From JAJECS01 sp034428595 (GTDB lineage: Bacteria; Chloroflexota; UBA11872): DNA of 40,901 bases. The stretch is from NCBI GenBank assembly GCA_034428595.1, contig DAOUHO010000140.1, positions 1 to 40,901 on the forward strand, read 5' to 3'. Positions 33,234-40,901 of the stretch are shown here, piece after piece. The position numbers were made by a program, and so were the translations under genes. Each line of letters opens with the position of its first letter. Position 1 is the stretch's first letter. The notes under the pieces are model-generated. The model did not search any database and was not told where the DNA came from. It saw nothing but the letters and a program-made list of their open reading frames with translations.

Positions 33234-35744
33234 TTAGTGAGGCACGCCGAGCTGGTGCATGCGCCGGTGGATGGCCTCGCGCGCCTCGTGGAACGGCCGT
33301 TCCAGAAACGCCCCGTGGTCGGCCTCGCCGTGGTGGTGGCTGGCGTGACCCGCCGGATATTGCGTGCTTCGGTGGCGGATGTAATCCAGGCTGCCGTCGA
33401 TCAGGGTCAGCATGTATTGCGCCGTGGCGTCGCTCCACATGGACCACTCGGCGTCACCGTCCGCCACGTAGACCGGCGACGTGTGAGCGAACCGCTGGCG
33501 GTGCCAGACGTCGTGATGCTCGGGGGCGTCGAAATAGGTCGGCCCGCCGCAACGCGCCGCGAGCCAGGTGGGCGCCGCGACCTCCAGCGTCTCGGACAGC
33601 CGCAGTTGCCGCGCGCCGCCTGACGCCTGCGCCTCGGCCACCACATGCCCCTCCCGCACGATCTGGAGGCTGTGGACCGGCAGGATCGACTCGACCGACG
33701 CCTCCACCGTGACGCTGCCGCCGTTCACGTCCAGATTCAGCGTGTCGCCGGGCTCGTGGCCCTCCACGCGCAGGCTGATTATCGGGCCGCCGCTGAGGAA
33801 CGTGCGCCCCGCCGCCATGTTCGCGCACCACGACTCGTAGCTGAACGGCTGGTCGGACGGCAGCCGCACGTAGGTGCGATACAACCCGACCGGCACCTCG
33901 GACGACATCTTGTCCGTGCCCCCGACCAGCGGCAGGCGGTAGCCGCCGTTGAGATAGCGGTAGTACTCGGTGTGCGCGAAGGGACCCTGGGTCAGCATCT
34001 CCACCGCGTCGGCGCGCCCGGTCGCGATCAGAGCGGCCGGCTCGCCGTTGGGAAACGGCAGATGCGGGATGACCACCGTGCCCCCCTGCGCATGGCAGGC
34101 GTCGGCCCAGTGGGAGAGCGTGGTTTCCATCGAGCCGCCCGGCTCCGCCTCGGTCGGCCCGTCGGAGCACCAGGGCATCACCGGGTCCGTGAGCCCCAGC
34201 AGAGTCAGGTGCCCCAGGAAGTGCTGCCGGTTCTCCTGCGAGACGTAGACGATCGTGCGGCCGTCGTCGGACACGCGCGGTCGGCCGATGAAGTCCTCGG
34301 TGTTGGTGAAGAGCGAGCCCCACTGCGACTGCAAGACGTTGACCACGTTGAGGTCTTCGCCCGCGGCTTCGATGTTGGCGCCGTCGCCCGAGAGAAAGTG
34401 CACATGGGTGTCGCCGCTGTACCAGCCCTGGGCGTTCATGTCAGTCCAGCGGTCCAGCTTCAACTCGAGCTCGCGCTGGCCGGGCTTGATCTCGATCGCG
34501 GCGCGCAACGGCTCGTACTCGAACCCACGGGCTATGTCCACCAGCACCCGACCCGTGGGCAGCCAACCCTGGCAGCGGCCGTCGATGTAGGCGTAGGTGG
34601 CCTGATCCAGCCGCAGATCGCCGCCGACATCCACGTGCCAGGTGTCGTGCTCGGCGTTCAGGTGGGCGTGATGCCCATGGGGTTGGTAGGGCACGCCCTC
34701 GGGCGAGCGGAAGTGGATGCGGCAGGGCACGGGGCGTCCGGTGGCCGCGTCGACGACGCGCGTGTGCACCCAGGCGCGTCCGGTCTCCGACGCGCGCACG
34801 CTGAGTCGCTCGGACGGCCTCAACTCGCCCTTCGCGGTCAGCTCGCCAAAGCGCACCCGTCCCAACTCCTCGCCCTCCAGCTCGACGCGCACGGTCGCCG
34901 ACGGCGTGGCTGCGACTTCGCTGTAGGCGGGGCTGCTGCCGGGATTCTTCGCCTCGCCCCAGCCGGCAGTGTCCGAGGTCAAGAACTCGTCCGGGTCGCG
35001 GGGCAGCGGGTGCGCGTGCGTCGCGGTGCCGCGGTCCACGGAGACCTCCACCGCGAACGGCCGCTCGGCGTCTTCCGGCTGCGGCAGCTCCACCACGACC
35101 GCGCGGCGGGCGTCGGCGCGCAGCGGATCCTCGTCGACCGTGCCCACGCAGATCCCGCAGAGAACGACGGCGCGATCGGTGGGAAGCACTTCGACCGCCG
35201 CGATCTCCACGTCCGGCCGCGGGTTGCGCCAGGGAAAGAGCGAAAACGCGGGCAGCGGCGGCGTGCCGACGTCCGTCAGCACGCGCCCCATGCCGTCGCG
35301 CTCGACCACGTCGCGCGGCGCGGCGGGCGGGTCGGCTTGCGGCATGGCCAGGAACGGAGCGCCGACGCGGAACATGTCGGTGGTGTGCGCGGTCACGCCG
35401 ATCTCGAAGCGCTCGCGAATCGGGATGTCGTGCGACTCGCCATCGGCGAAGTGCACGCGGTAGATGGCAACCGTGTCGCCGGGCAGGTCGCCTTCGGGCA
35501 GCCCAGATGACGCCAGTGAGTGCGCGAAGGTGATCGTGAGAGCCGGGCGCCCTATCTCGATGCGCTGCGGCTCGGTGTGGCCCTCGGAGCCGAACAGCGC
35601 CACCTGCGAGGCTTCCGCATATCCGATATCGAAGGGCAAGCCGCGCACGTCCCGCCGCCCGAGCCAGCCGAGACCCTCGTCGCCAAGCAGGCTCGCGTCG
35701 GCATTGCACAGGGGAGCAATCGTCAGCGCCTCGTAGTCGGACAT
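33234..35744 (-). CDS. CehA/McbA-family PHP-type metallohydrolase
   Basis: An 836-residue protein. The C-terminal half is a PHP metallohydrolase starting at GWYSGDTHVHF (His447, His449), with ENRQHFLGHLTLLGL, VVIPHLPFPNG and LVGGTDKMS as further metal-site and core strands, as in CehA/McbA proteins, some of which cleave carbamate esters. Just before it lies a carboxypeptidase-regulatory-like beta-domain (VVDAATGRPVPCRIHFRSPEG). The first 330 residues form a separate beta-rich region of unknown role. A C-terminal beta-domain follows the PHP part. No signal peptide. GAGG precedes the ATG at 35744. The natural substrate is unknown; the gene stands alone, framed by inverted repeats. Confidence 0.85.
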   Translation of the reverse strand: MSDYEALTIAPLCNADASLLGDEGLGWLGRRDVRGLPFDIGYAEASQVALFGSEGHTEPQRIEIGRPALTITFAHSLASSGLPEGDLPGDTVAIYRVHFADGESHDIPIRERFEIGVTAHTTDMFRVGAPFLAMPQADPPAAPRDVVERDGMGRVLTDVGTPPLPAFSLFPWRNPRPDVEIAAVEVLPTDRAVVLCGICVGTVDEDPLRADARRAVVVELPQPEDAERPFAVEVSVDRGTATHAHPLPRDPDEFLTSDTAGWGEAKNPGSSPAYSEVAATPSATVRVELEGEELGRVRFGELTAKGELRPSERLSVRASETGRAWVHTRVVDAATGRPVPCRIHFRSPEGVPYQPHGHHAHLNAEHDTWHVDVGGDLRLDQATYAYIDGRCQGWLPTGRVLVDIARGFEYEPLRAAIEIKPGQRELELKLDRWTDMNAQGWYSGDTHVHFLSGDGANIEAAGEDLNVVNVLQSQWGSLFTNTEDFIGRPRVSDDGRTIVYVSQENRQHFLGHLTLLGLTDPVMPWCSDGPTEAEPGGSMETTLSHWADACHAQGGTVVIPHLPFPNGEPAALIATGRADAVEMLTQGPFAHTEYYRYLNGGYRLPLVGGTDKMSSEVPVGLYRTYVRLPSDQPFSYESWCANMAAGRTFLSGGPIISLRVEGHEPGDTLNLDVNGGSVTVEASVESILPVHSLQIVREGHVVAEAQASGGARQLRLSETLEVAAPTWLAARCGGPTYFDAPEHHDVWHRQRFAHTSPVYVADGDAEWSMWSDATAQYMLTLIDGSLDYIRHRSTQYPAGHASHHHGEADHGAFLERPFHEAREAIHRRMHQLGVPH

Positions 35745-36004
35745 TGGGAGAACCTCGCGCGGCCGGCCAACGTGCCGCGATGGTGGCGGCCTGGGGCTGA
35801 GGCGTCAATGCACGCGGCCGCGATGGACCTCTGGAACGTCTGGGCGGCCACAAGTGCCGCCCCTACACGAACCGCCCTTCGGCGCAGGGGCAGCCCTGGT
35901 GGCTGCCCTGCCCGGTGGCCCAGGCTGCGCGCAGCCTGGGAAGCTCTACCGGGTCCAGCCCCACGCTGCACGCAGCGCGGGCCACCGGAAGACGCCTTCT
36001 GCCG
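35745..36004. repeat. Repeat-rich spacer with right arm of the inverted repeat
   Basis: No gene is seen. At 35842-35910 lies a GTAGGGGCG-type repeat (GGGCGGCCACAAGTGCCGCC followed by CCTACACGAACCGCCC, read here in the opposite sense). At 35910-35988 lies the right copy of the repeat at 33136-33213, including the 22-base palindrome (35919-35940) and the block ending GCGGGCCACCGG. Confidence 0.8.
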
Positions 36005-36760
36005 TCAGCGTTTGAGCGGGTGGTCCTCGCCGAGCATGGCTTGGATCGGCTCCTCGTCGACGTGGCTGGCGTCGGTGCGGATGTAGTGGCAGGCGTAGGC
36101 CCGTCGCCAGGCGTCGCTGGTGTTGGGCGCAGACATGTGGAACGTGAGCAGGTGGTGGAAGATCACGCCGCCCGCGCGCACCGGCGCGTGCACGGGTGTG
36201 GGCAGATCGAGGCGCTCCGGGATCAGGTGCGTTGTCCCACCTTCCCACACGTGCGGCACGGCGCCCGCCAGGTGTGAGCCGGCGAAGTACTGCATGCAGC
36301 CGTTGGCCTCGGTGGCGTCGTCCAGCGCGCACCACACGGTCACGCCCCAGTCGGCCGGGTCGATGCCGAAGTGGGCGTTGTCCTGGTGCGGGGGCTTGGC
36401 GCTGCCCTGACGCGGCGGCTTGAGGAACGCCTGATCGGAGTACAGCCGCAGCGGTTCGCCGATGAGCTGGCCCACCATCTCCAGCAACTCCGGCGATTCC
36501 GCGTGCCGGAGAAAGACGGCGTCATGCGGCGCCAACTCGTTCAGCTTCCGGGGCAACGCGCCGTCGGCGGGAGCGTCGGGCTCGAGCTGCACCCCCATGC
36601 GCTCGGCAACGTCGCCGCCGCTTGGAGACGTGACAGAGTCGATGCGCTCGCGCATCTCGGCCACCTGCTTCGGCGGAACGACATCCTCCACGACTAGGTA
36701 GCCATCGGCGCGGAATTGGGCGACTTGGTCCTCGGTCAGTGGCATGGGCTCAACGTCCAT
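36005..36760 (-). CDS. Phytanoyl-CoA dioxygenase (PhyH) family protein
   Basis: A 251-residue Fe(II)/2-oxoglutarate-dependent oxygenase. The iron triad is His125-x-Asp127 (PHQDNAHFG) and the distal His208 (FHMSAPNTSDAWRR), with Arg219/Arg220 placed to bind 2-oxoglutarate. The phrases NGCMQYFAGSH and VRAGGVIFHH are typical of bacterial PhyH proteins. Substrates in this family range from phytanoyl-CoA to ectoine and secondary metabolites, and none is indicated here. It starts 16 bases after purE on the same strand, so it is probably the last gene of an icd-purE-phyH transcript. An in-frame ATG at 36745 is an alternative start. Confidence 0.92.
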   Translation of the reverse strand: MDVEPMPLTEDQVAQFRADGYLVVEDVVPPKQVAEMRERIDSVTSPSGGDVAERMGVQLEPDAPADGALPRKLNELAPHDAVFLRHAESPELLEMVGQLIGEPLRLYSDQAFLKPPRQGSAKPPHQDNAHFGIDPADWGVTVWCALDDATEANGCMQYFAGSHLAGAVPHVWEGGTTHLIPERLDLPTPVHAPVRAGGVIFHHLLTFHMSAPNTSDAWRRAYACHYIRTDASHVDEEPIQAMLGEDHPLKR

Positions 36761-36776
36761 GAAGGACGATTGATCC

Positions 36777-37274
36777 TCACTCTAGCGTTTCCTCGAGGAT
36801 TTCCGCTGCCTGCGCCTCGCGCCGCTGCCGCAGCGTCTCGCGGAGCCCCGGATTGGCTGTGGCGAGAATCTGCGTGGCCAGGATCCCGGCGTTCACCGCG
36901 CCGGCCTTGCCAATGGCGACGGTGGCGACGGGGATGCCGCGCGGCATCTGCACCGTCGACAGCAGCGAGTCGAGGCCGTCCAGCGACCACGCCTGCATGG
37001 GCACGCCGATCACGGGCAGCATGGTGTGCGCGGCCACCACGCCGGCCAGGTGCGCCGCGCCGCCGGCGGCGGCGATGATCACGCCCAGACCGCGCGCCTC
37101 CGCCGTGCTGGCGTATTCCGCCGTTTCGGCGGGCGTGCGATGGGCCGAAAGCACCCGCGCCTCGTGCGCGATGCCCAGCTCTTCCAGGGTGTCGGCGGCG
37201 GACTTCATGGTGCCCCAGTCGGAGGCGCTGCCCATCAAGATGCCGACCTTCGGGTCGGAGGATTGGTTGCTCAT
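36777..37274 (-). CDS. purE: N5-carboxyaminoimidazole ribonucleotide mutase
   Basis: A 165-residue class I PurE, which converts N5-CAIR to CAIR in purine biosynthesis. Motifs are GSASDWGTM (phosphate site), SAHRTP with catalytic His45, AAGGAAHLAGVVAAHT and PVIGVPM. Length is typical. The ATG at 37274 was chosen at MSNQ; a longer frame upstream overlaps the preceding gene. It begins 7 bases after the icd stop. PurK, its usual partner, is not adjacent. Confidence 0.95.
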   Translation of the reverse strand: MSNQSSDPKVGILMGSASDWGTMKSAADTLEELGIAHEARVLSAHRTPAETAEYASTAEARGLGVIIAAAGGAAHLAGVVAAHTMLPVIGVPMQAWSLDGLDSLLSTVQMPRGIPVATVAIGKAGAVNAGILATQILATANPGLRETLRQRREAQAAEILEETLE

Positions 37275-37281
37275 AGATTCA

Positions 37282-38733
37282 TCACTCGCCTTGCGCCAGG
37301 GAATACGCGCGCTCGCCGTCAAACGTACACAAGTGCTCGGTTTTGGTGAAATCCAGACCCGTCGCGGCGATGCGCCCCAACAGGGCGACGATCTGCCCGT
37401 GGTCGACGGCCGCGCCGTCGTCCCCGGTGAACCGGGCGCGCCACTGGTCCACCAGCAGGCCATCGGCCACGTTCTCGGGCCAGACCTGGGCGCCCCGGTT
37501 GCTGATCATCCGCAGGGTCAAGCCGGACCCGTTCGTCTCCTGCAGCTGTCGCGCCAGGTCCGCGGGCTCCTTGCCGCTCCAGTCCAGGAAAACATCCGCG
37601 CCCACGGTCTGCTTGGCAGGCTTCGTGCTCAGGACCGACGCCGGGTGCACCGGGGTTCGGCCGCCGACCCCGTACACGGCGACTGGCAGCGTCTGAGGCA
37701 ATTCACCAATGCGGTCGACAACGGCCTGGCCAAACTCCCGCGTGCCAACCTTCGCCTTGCTGTACTCGGGCGTGTGGATGTCGTAGGTGTGGATGCCGTC
37801 TTCCAGCGTCCGCAGCCAGGCGTTCTGCACGCGGGCGGCCACTTCAGCCTGGCCGATGTGATCCAGCATCAGCACGGCGGCGTTGAGAAGGCCCGACGGA
37901 TTGGCCAGGTTTTGGCCGGCGCGGCGGGGCGCGGACCCGTGAATGGCCTCGAACATTGCCGCGCTCTCGCCGATATTGGCGGCCCCGGCGAGGCCCACCG
38001 AGCCCGCGATCTGCGCTGCCACGTCGGACAGGATGTCGCCGTAGAGGTTCGGCAGCACCACCACGTCGAACATCTCCGGCGTGTCGGCCAGCTTGGCCGC
38101 GCCGATGTCGACGATCCAGTACTCGGATTCGATGTCCGGATACTCCGCCGCTATCTCGTCGAATACGTCATGGAAGAGGCCGTCCGACAGTTTCATGATG
38201 TTGTCTTTGGCGAAGGCCGTGACCTTGGACCGTCCGTGATGCCGGGCATATTCAAAGGCGTAGCGGATGATGCGCTCGCTGCCCGGGCGGCTGATGAGCT
38301 TCAGCGACTGCATCACGTCGGCGGACTGGCGGTATTCGATTCCGGCGTAGAGGTCCTCTTCGTTCTCCCGGATCAGCACCACGTTCATGTCGGGGTGGTG
38401 CTTGGTCTGGACGTAGGGGTGAAACGTGGCGGCGGGGCGCACGTTGGCGAAGAGGCCAAGCGCGACGCGCGTGGTCACATTTAGGCTCTTGAAACCGCCG
38501 CCCTGCGGCGTGGTGATTGGTGCCTTGAGGAAGACCCGCGTGCGCCGGATGGACTCCCACGCGGCGTCGTCGATGCCGGTGGTGATGCCGCGCTGGTAGA
38601 CCCTTTCGCCGATTTCGATGACTTCGGGCTCGATGCGTGCCCCGGCAGTCTCGAGCACGTGCATGACTGCCGGCATGATCTCGGGGCCGATGCCGTCGCC
38701 ATAGGCCACGGTGATCCGGGTCTTGTCCGTCAT
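37282..38733 (-). CDS. icd: Isocitrate dehydrogenase, NADP-type (long Thermus/Rickettsia-like form)
   Basis: A 483-residue member of the isocitrate/isopropylmalate dehydrogenase family. It opens with ITVAYGDGIGPEIM. The substrate-binding region KSLNVTTRVALGLFANVRP, the Arg-rich LIRENEEDLYAGIEYR, the metal Asp in LYGDILSDVAAQIAGSVGLAG and the cofactor loop EAIHGSAPRRAGQNLANP all fit isocitrate dehydrogenase. The extra C-terminal domain of about 130 residues (TLPVAVYGVG onward) matches the long form known from Thermus and Rickettsia rather than the E. coli form. It oxidatively decarboxylates isocitrate to 2-oxoglutarate. It is first in a close-packed unit with purE and phyH. Confidence 0.92.
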   Translation of the reverse strand: MTDKTRITVAYGDGIGPEIMPAVMHVLETAGARIEPEVIEIGERVYQRGITTGIDDAAWESIRRTRVFLKAPITTPQGGGFKSLNVTTRVALGLFANVRPAATFHPYVQTKHHPDMNVVLIRENEEDLYAGIEYRQSADVMQSLKLISRPGSERIIRYAFEYARHHGRSKVTAFAKDNIMKLSDGLFHDVFDEIAAEYPDIESEYWIVDIGAAKLADTPEMFDVVVLPNLYGDILSDVAAQIAGSVGLAGAANIGESAAMFEAIHGSAPRRAGQNLANPSGLLNAAVLMLDHIGQAEVAARVQNAWLRTLEDGIHTYDIHTPEYSKAKVGTREFGQAVVDRIGELPQTLPVAVYGVGGRTPVHPASVLSTKPAKQTVGADVFLDWSGKEPADLARQLQETNGSGLTLRMISNRGAQVWPENVADGLLVDQWRARFTGDDGAAVDHGQIVALLGRIAATGLDFTKTEHLCTFDGERAYSLAQGE

Positions 38734-38845
38734 TCGGGTCTCCTGCGCAAGGCAACGGCGCCTAGCATATCGCCGCCGTCACAGGGCGTCTCCGGATCGA
38801 GCCGAAACTGCCGGGCGGCCGTTCATCGGCGTCGCGGCGTCAGGC

Positions 38846-39421
38846 TCACGCCCAGCGCAGCGTGGGGTCGCCGGGGGCGAAGCGGACGAATTCGCGAAAG
38901 GCCGCCATGAGCTCGCAGACCCGCTCGCGCAGGCGTTCGTCGGTGAGCCGGCCCTGGTCGTCGAACGCGCCCCAGGCCCCGGCCACGAACACCTCGGGGT
39001 CGATCATCACGCGCATGCTGTTGTGCAGCGCGATCTCGCGCAGGTGCATCTGCGCTCGCACCGTGCCGAAGCGCCCGCCTGCGCCCATGATGGCCATGGG
39101 CTTCCCGTCCAGCGGCGAGTCGGGCGGCCGCGACGCCCAGTCGATGGCGTTCTTGAGCACGCCGGGGATCGAGTAGTTGTACTCCGGCGTCGCGACTACC
39201 AGGCCGTCGGCGGCGGCCAGGGCCTGGCGGAATTCCGCGACGGGCGGGGGGATGCCGTCGTCCTCGAGGTCGCGGTTGTAGAGCGGCAGCGGCGCCAGGT
39301 CCACGAGTTCAATGCGCGTATCGGCCGGCGCCAGATCCTGGGCTTCGCGCAGGAGCGCCGCGTTGAACGAGCCGCGGCGCAAGCTTCCGGCGATCCCCGC
39401 CAGCAGGACCTCATCGGCCAT
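38846..39421 (-). CDS. NADPH-dependent FMN reductase family protein
   Basis: A 191-residue flavodoxin-fold reductase. The FMN phosphate loop is AGSLRRGSFNAALL near residues 11-24. The typical PEYNYSIPGVLKNAIDWASRP follows (about 99-119), then GGRFGTVRAQMHLREI. Members reduce FMN, quinones, azo dyes or chromate with NADPH. It is monocistronic by spacing (112 bases to icd and 128 to the aldolase gene). Confidence 0.94.
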   Translation of the reverse strand: MADEVLLAGIAGSLRRGSFNAALLREAQDLAPADTRIELVDLAPLPLYNRDLEDDGIPPPVAEFRQALAAADGLVVATPEYNYSIPGVLKNAIDWASRPPDSPLDGKPMAIMGAGGRFGTVRAQMHLREIALHNSMRVMIDPEVFVAGAWGAFDDQGRLTDERLRERVCELMAAFREFVRFAPGDPTLRWA

Positions 39422-39549
39422 CGTTCGACCTGTTTCTCCGCGCCAAGGCTATGGCAATTGGTGTCCCTCCACCATGATCGAGGCATGACGACAGGCGGCC
39501 AAGAGAATCCCCGCGGCCGGGCAGCGCGGCGGTCCCGATCGACGCCGAC

Positions 39550-40440
39550 CTACACCGCCATGACACGCTTGGTGTAGTGGCGTCCGAACGTAGCGTAGGC
39601 CTCGCCGCCGCCGATGATCATGGCGCCAATCTCGTCGATCAGGTGCCGCATTTGCTCCTCCATCGTCATGGCCGGGTCCGCCCAGCTGCACAGGAATGGG
39701 AGCCCGGACGCGGCGCAGGCGGCGCGAACGGTCGTGCGGGCGGCGTCCATCTCGGGCGGGTAGGGCGGGTCGTGTCGCGAGGCATGGCCGAACGACATGC
39801 CCATGTCACCCGGACCCCACTCGGCGAAACCGATCCCGGGCACGGCGGTCGTCTCACGGGCGCGCTGCACGGCGTGGCGGTCTTCGATTTTGAGCCCCAG
39901 CATCAGCTCCCCGTGCGGGTTCAGCGGCCACGGATCGGCGACACGGAGATATTCCTCGGCGTCGAGTCCCCAAATCTCAGCCGCGGCGGACTGCCCGCCG
40001 GCGCCGCGCGTGCCCTCGCCCAGGCCCGGCCCGACGCCGATGGTCTGAAACGGATAGCGGCAGGCCTCCACGAAGGCGCGCACGGCTGCGGGATCGCGCG
40101 CGTGGCACAGCAGCAGACCATGCACGCCCGCGGTGAGGATGTGCCGGATCTGCCAGGCGTTGGCGTGAATCTCGGCCGGGGATGCGCCGTGGGCCGGGAG
40201 CGTGCAAATCACCGTGGGCGTGGGATGGCCGCTGCGCGTCGGCCCCGCATCGCGCAGGCCGCGCATGAAGGCGGCCAGCCCCACCACGTCGAGCGGAAAG
40301 TGCTCGAATTCAACGGTGAGGTAGTCCGCCCAGGTGCCGGACTGCTCGAGTCCGGCGTCGTAGCTCAACTCGGGCACGCCGTCCATGTAGATCGGCTGGC
40401 CGGATTCGAGCAGCTCAATGCAACGGTTGACGCGGGCCAT
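39550..40440 (-). CDS. HpcH/HpaI aldolase/citrate lyase family protein
   Basis: A 296-residue TIM-barrel enzyme of the HpcH/HpaI class II aldolase superfamily, which makes or breaks C-C bonds of 2-keto acids using a divalent metal. Family traits include YLTVEFEHFPLD near the start, LMLGLKIEDRHAVQRA (metal Glu), IGFAEWGPGDMGMSFG (metal Asp context) and the C-terminal IGGGEAYATFGR. The start was set at the ATG at 40440 because GGAAGGA lies just upstream; another in-frame start five codons earlier is weaker. It could complete a sugar-acid route by cleaving a 2-keto-3-deoxy acid, but that is inference. Confidence 0.85.
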   Translation of the reverse strand: MARVNRCIELLESGQPIYMDGVPELSYDAGLEQSGTWADYLTVEFEHFPLDVVGLAAFMRGLRDAGPTRSGHPTPTVICTLPAHGASPAEIHANAWQIRHILTAGVHGLLLCHARDPAAVRAFVEACRYPFQTIGVGPGLGEGTRGAGGQSAAAEIWGLDAEEYLRVADPWPLNPHGELMLGLKIEDRHAVQRARETTAVPGIGFAEWGPGDMGMSFGHASRHDPPYPPEMDAARTTVRAACAASGLPFLCSWADPAMTMEEQMRHLIDEIGAMIIGGGEAYATFGRHYTKRVMAV

Positions 40441-40479
40441 GCGCAGTCCTTCCAACCAAGCGGCCTGTAAGCCGCCATC

Positions 40480-40901
40480 CTACGCTTCGGCGGCGATGAG
40501 CTTGCGGGCGGCCGCCAGCATGACCTGCGCGAGGTCCGCGCAATTGGCACGGTATTCGTCCGTCCCAAAGATGTTTCCCCAGGCGGGATCGAACACATGG
40601 TCGCTGACGGTGAGGATGAGCCCGATGTCGACGCCGCGCACGGCGGCCAGCGTCATTACCGCTGAAGTCTCCATCTCGACTCCCAGGTCGCCCTCGGCGG
40701 CGTAGCGCACGACCTTGCCGCGAAACTCGCGGTAGGGCGCATCGGTGGTCCAGACCCGGCCCTCGTGAACCGGGCGCGAGCCGTCGCCCGCAGCCTCCAG
40801 CAGGGCGTGCGTGGCGGGGCCGGACGCGGCGGCCGCATGCTCCGGCCCGGCGTAGTGAAATGACGTGCCCTCCTCGCGCCGCGCGCCGGTGGGCACGACG
40901 T
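40480..40901 (-). CDS. Nucleoside phosphorylase (uridine phosphorylase-like), 5' part cut by window edge
   Basis: The last 139 or so residues of a PNP/UDP family phosphorylase; the start lies beyond the right edge. VVPTGARREEGTSFHY, AEGDLGVEMETSAVMTLAA (the ribose-binding Met-Glu motif) and LTVSDHVFD are diagnostic of the NP-I family with a uridine phosphorylase flavour. It reversibly cleaves a nucleoside with phosphate to give ribose-1-phosphate and the base. The gap to the aldolase gene is 39 bases, so the two are probably cotranscribed. Confidence 0.9.
   Translation of the reverse strand, partial: VVPTGARREEGTSFHYAGPEHAAAASGPATHALLEAAGDGSRPVHEGRVWTTDAPYREFRGKVVRYAAEGDLGVEMETSAVMTLAAVRGVDIGLILTVSDHVFDPAWGNIFGTDEYRANCADLAQVMLAAARKLIAAEA

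Noticed and set aside
33645..35510. 621-residue plus-strand open frame
   Set aside because: Antisense to the CehA/McbA-like gene with His/Arg/Val-rich random composition and no known domain.
36853..38484. 543-residue plus-strand open frame
   Set aside because: Antisense shadow of purE and icd; no recognisable motifs.

Overview
The window is a high-GC bacterial chromosome segment, dense with single-copy metabolic genes and almost free of classical mobile elements. I see no 16S rRNA or other marker that fixes the taxon. The gene mix fits a free-living or sponge-associated Chloroflexota-like heterotroph: several glycoside-hydrolase-like and BNR proteins, enolase-superfamily and amidohydrolase sugar-acid enzymes, a PhyH oxygenase, a sulfatase-like enzyme beside a GMC oxidoreductase, and many dispersed GC-rich palindromic repeats between genes. 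That placement is inference only.

Layout. 1-0.5 kb: poorly coding DNA with a tRNA 3'-end fragment. 0.5-4.8 kb (minus): a tandem GNAT acetyltransferase, then a lower-GC pair, GMC oxidoreductase and a sulfatase-like enzyme. 5.1 kb: tRNA-Lys(TTT). 5.2-7.1 kb (minus): a MacB/LolD-type ABC permease and ATPase. 7.3-7.9 kb (minus): a peroxiredoxin-like lipoprotein whose frame is interrupted by TGA exactly at the peroxidatic Cys position and followed by a bacterial SECIS-like hairpin; I read it as a selenoprotein. 8.1-9.3 kb (plus): an L-rhamnonate-dehydratase-like enzyme. 9.6-11 kb (minus): a methyltransferase and a higBA toxin-antitoxin module. 11.1-14.8 kb (minus): two tandem paralogous TIM-barrel glycosidase-like proteins. 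15-16.4 kb (minus): DUF1697 and a hypothetical. 16.7-19.3 kb (plus): a GH116-like enzyme. 19.3-20 kb (plus): a hicAB module.

20.1-21.4 kb (minus) and 26.6-27.9 kb (plus) carry two BNR/sialidase-like paralogues in opposite orientation. Between them lie a probable defence cassette (DUF7662-like small protein, DNA methyltransferase fused to HNH nuclease, AT-rich AbiJ-like gene) and a GH42-like gene that forms an operon with the second BNR gene. 28-33.1 kb (plus): a voltage-gated K+ channel, amidohydrolase, flavin amine oxidase, DUF429 protein and MscS channel. 33.2-35.7 kb (minus): a CehA/McbA PHP hydrolase flanked by a GC-rich inverted repeat. 36-38.7 kb (minus): icd-purE-phyH operon. 38.8-40.9 kb (minus): FMN reductase, HpcH/HpaI aldolase, and a nucleoside phosphorylase cut by the window edge.

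The sugar-related genes suggest scavenging of glycans and deoxy-sugar acids. The two toxin-antitoxin modules have recognisable promoters with palindromes and appear to be transcribed leaderless from GTG starts. The strongest unusual signal is the Sec-containing peroxiredoxin-like lipoprotein; the second is a near-repeat of the tRNA-Lys 3' end that brackets the lower-GC sulfatase/GMC segment like a pair of integration scars.
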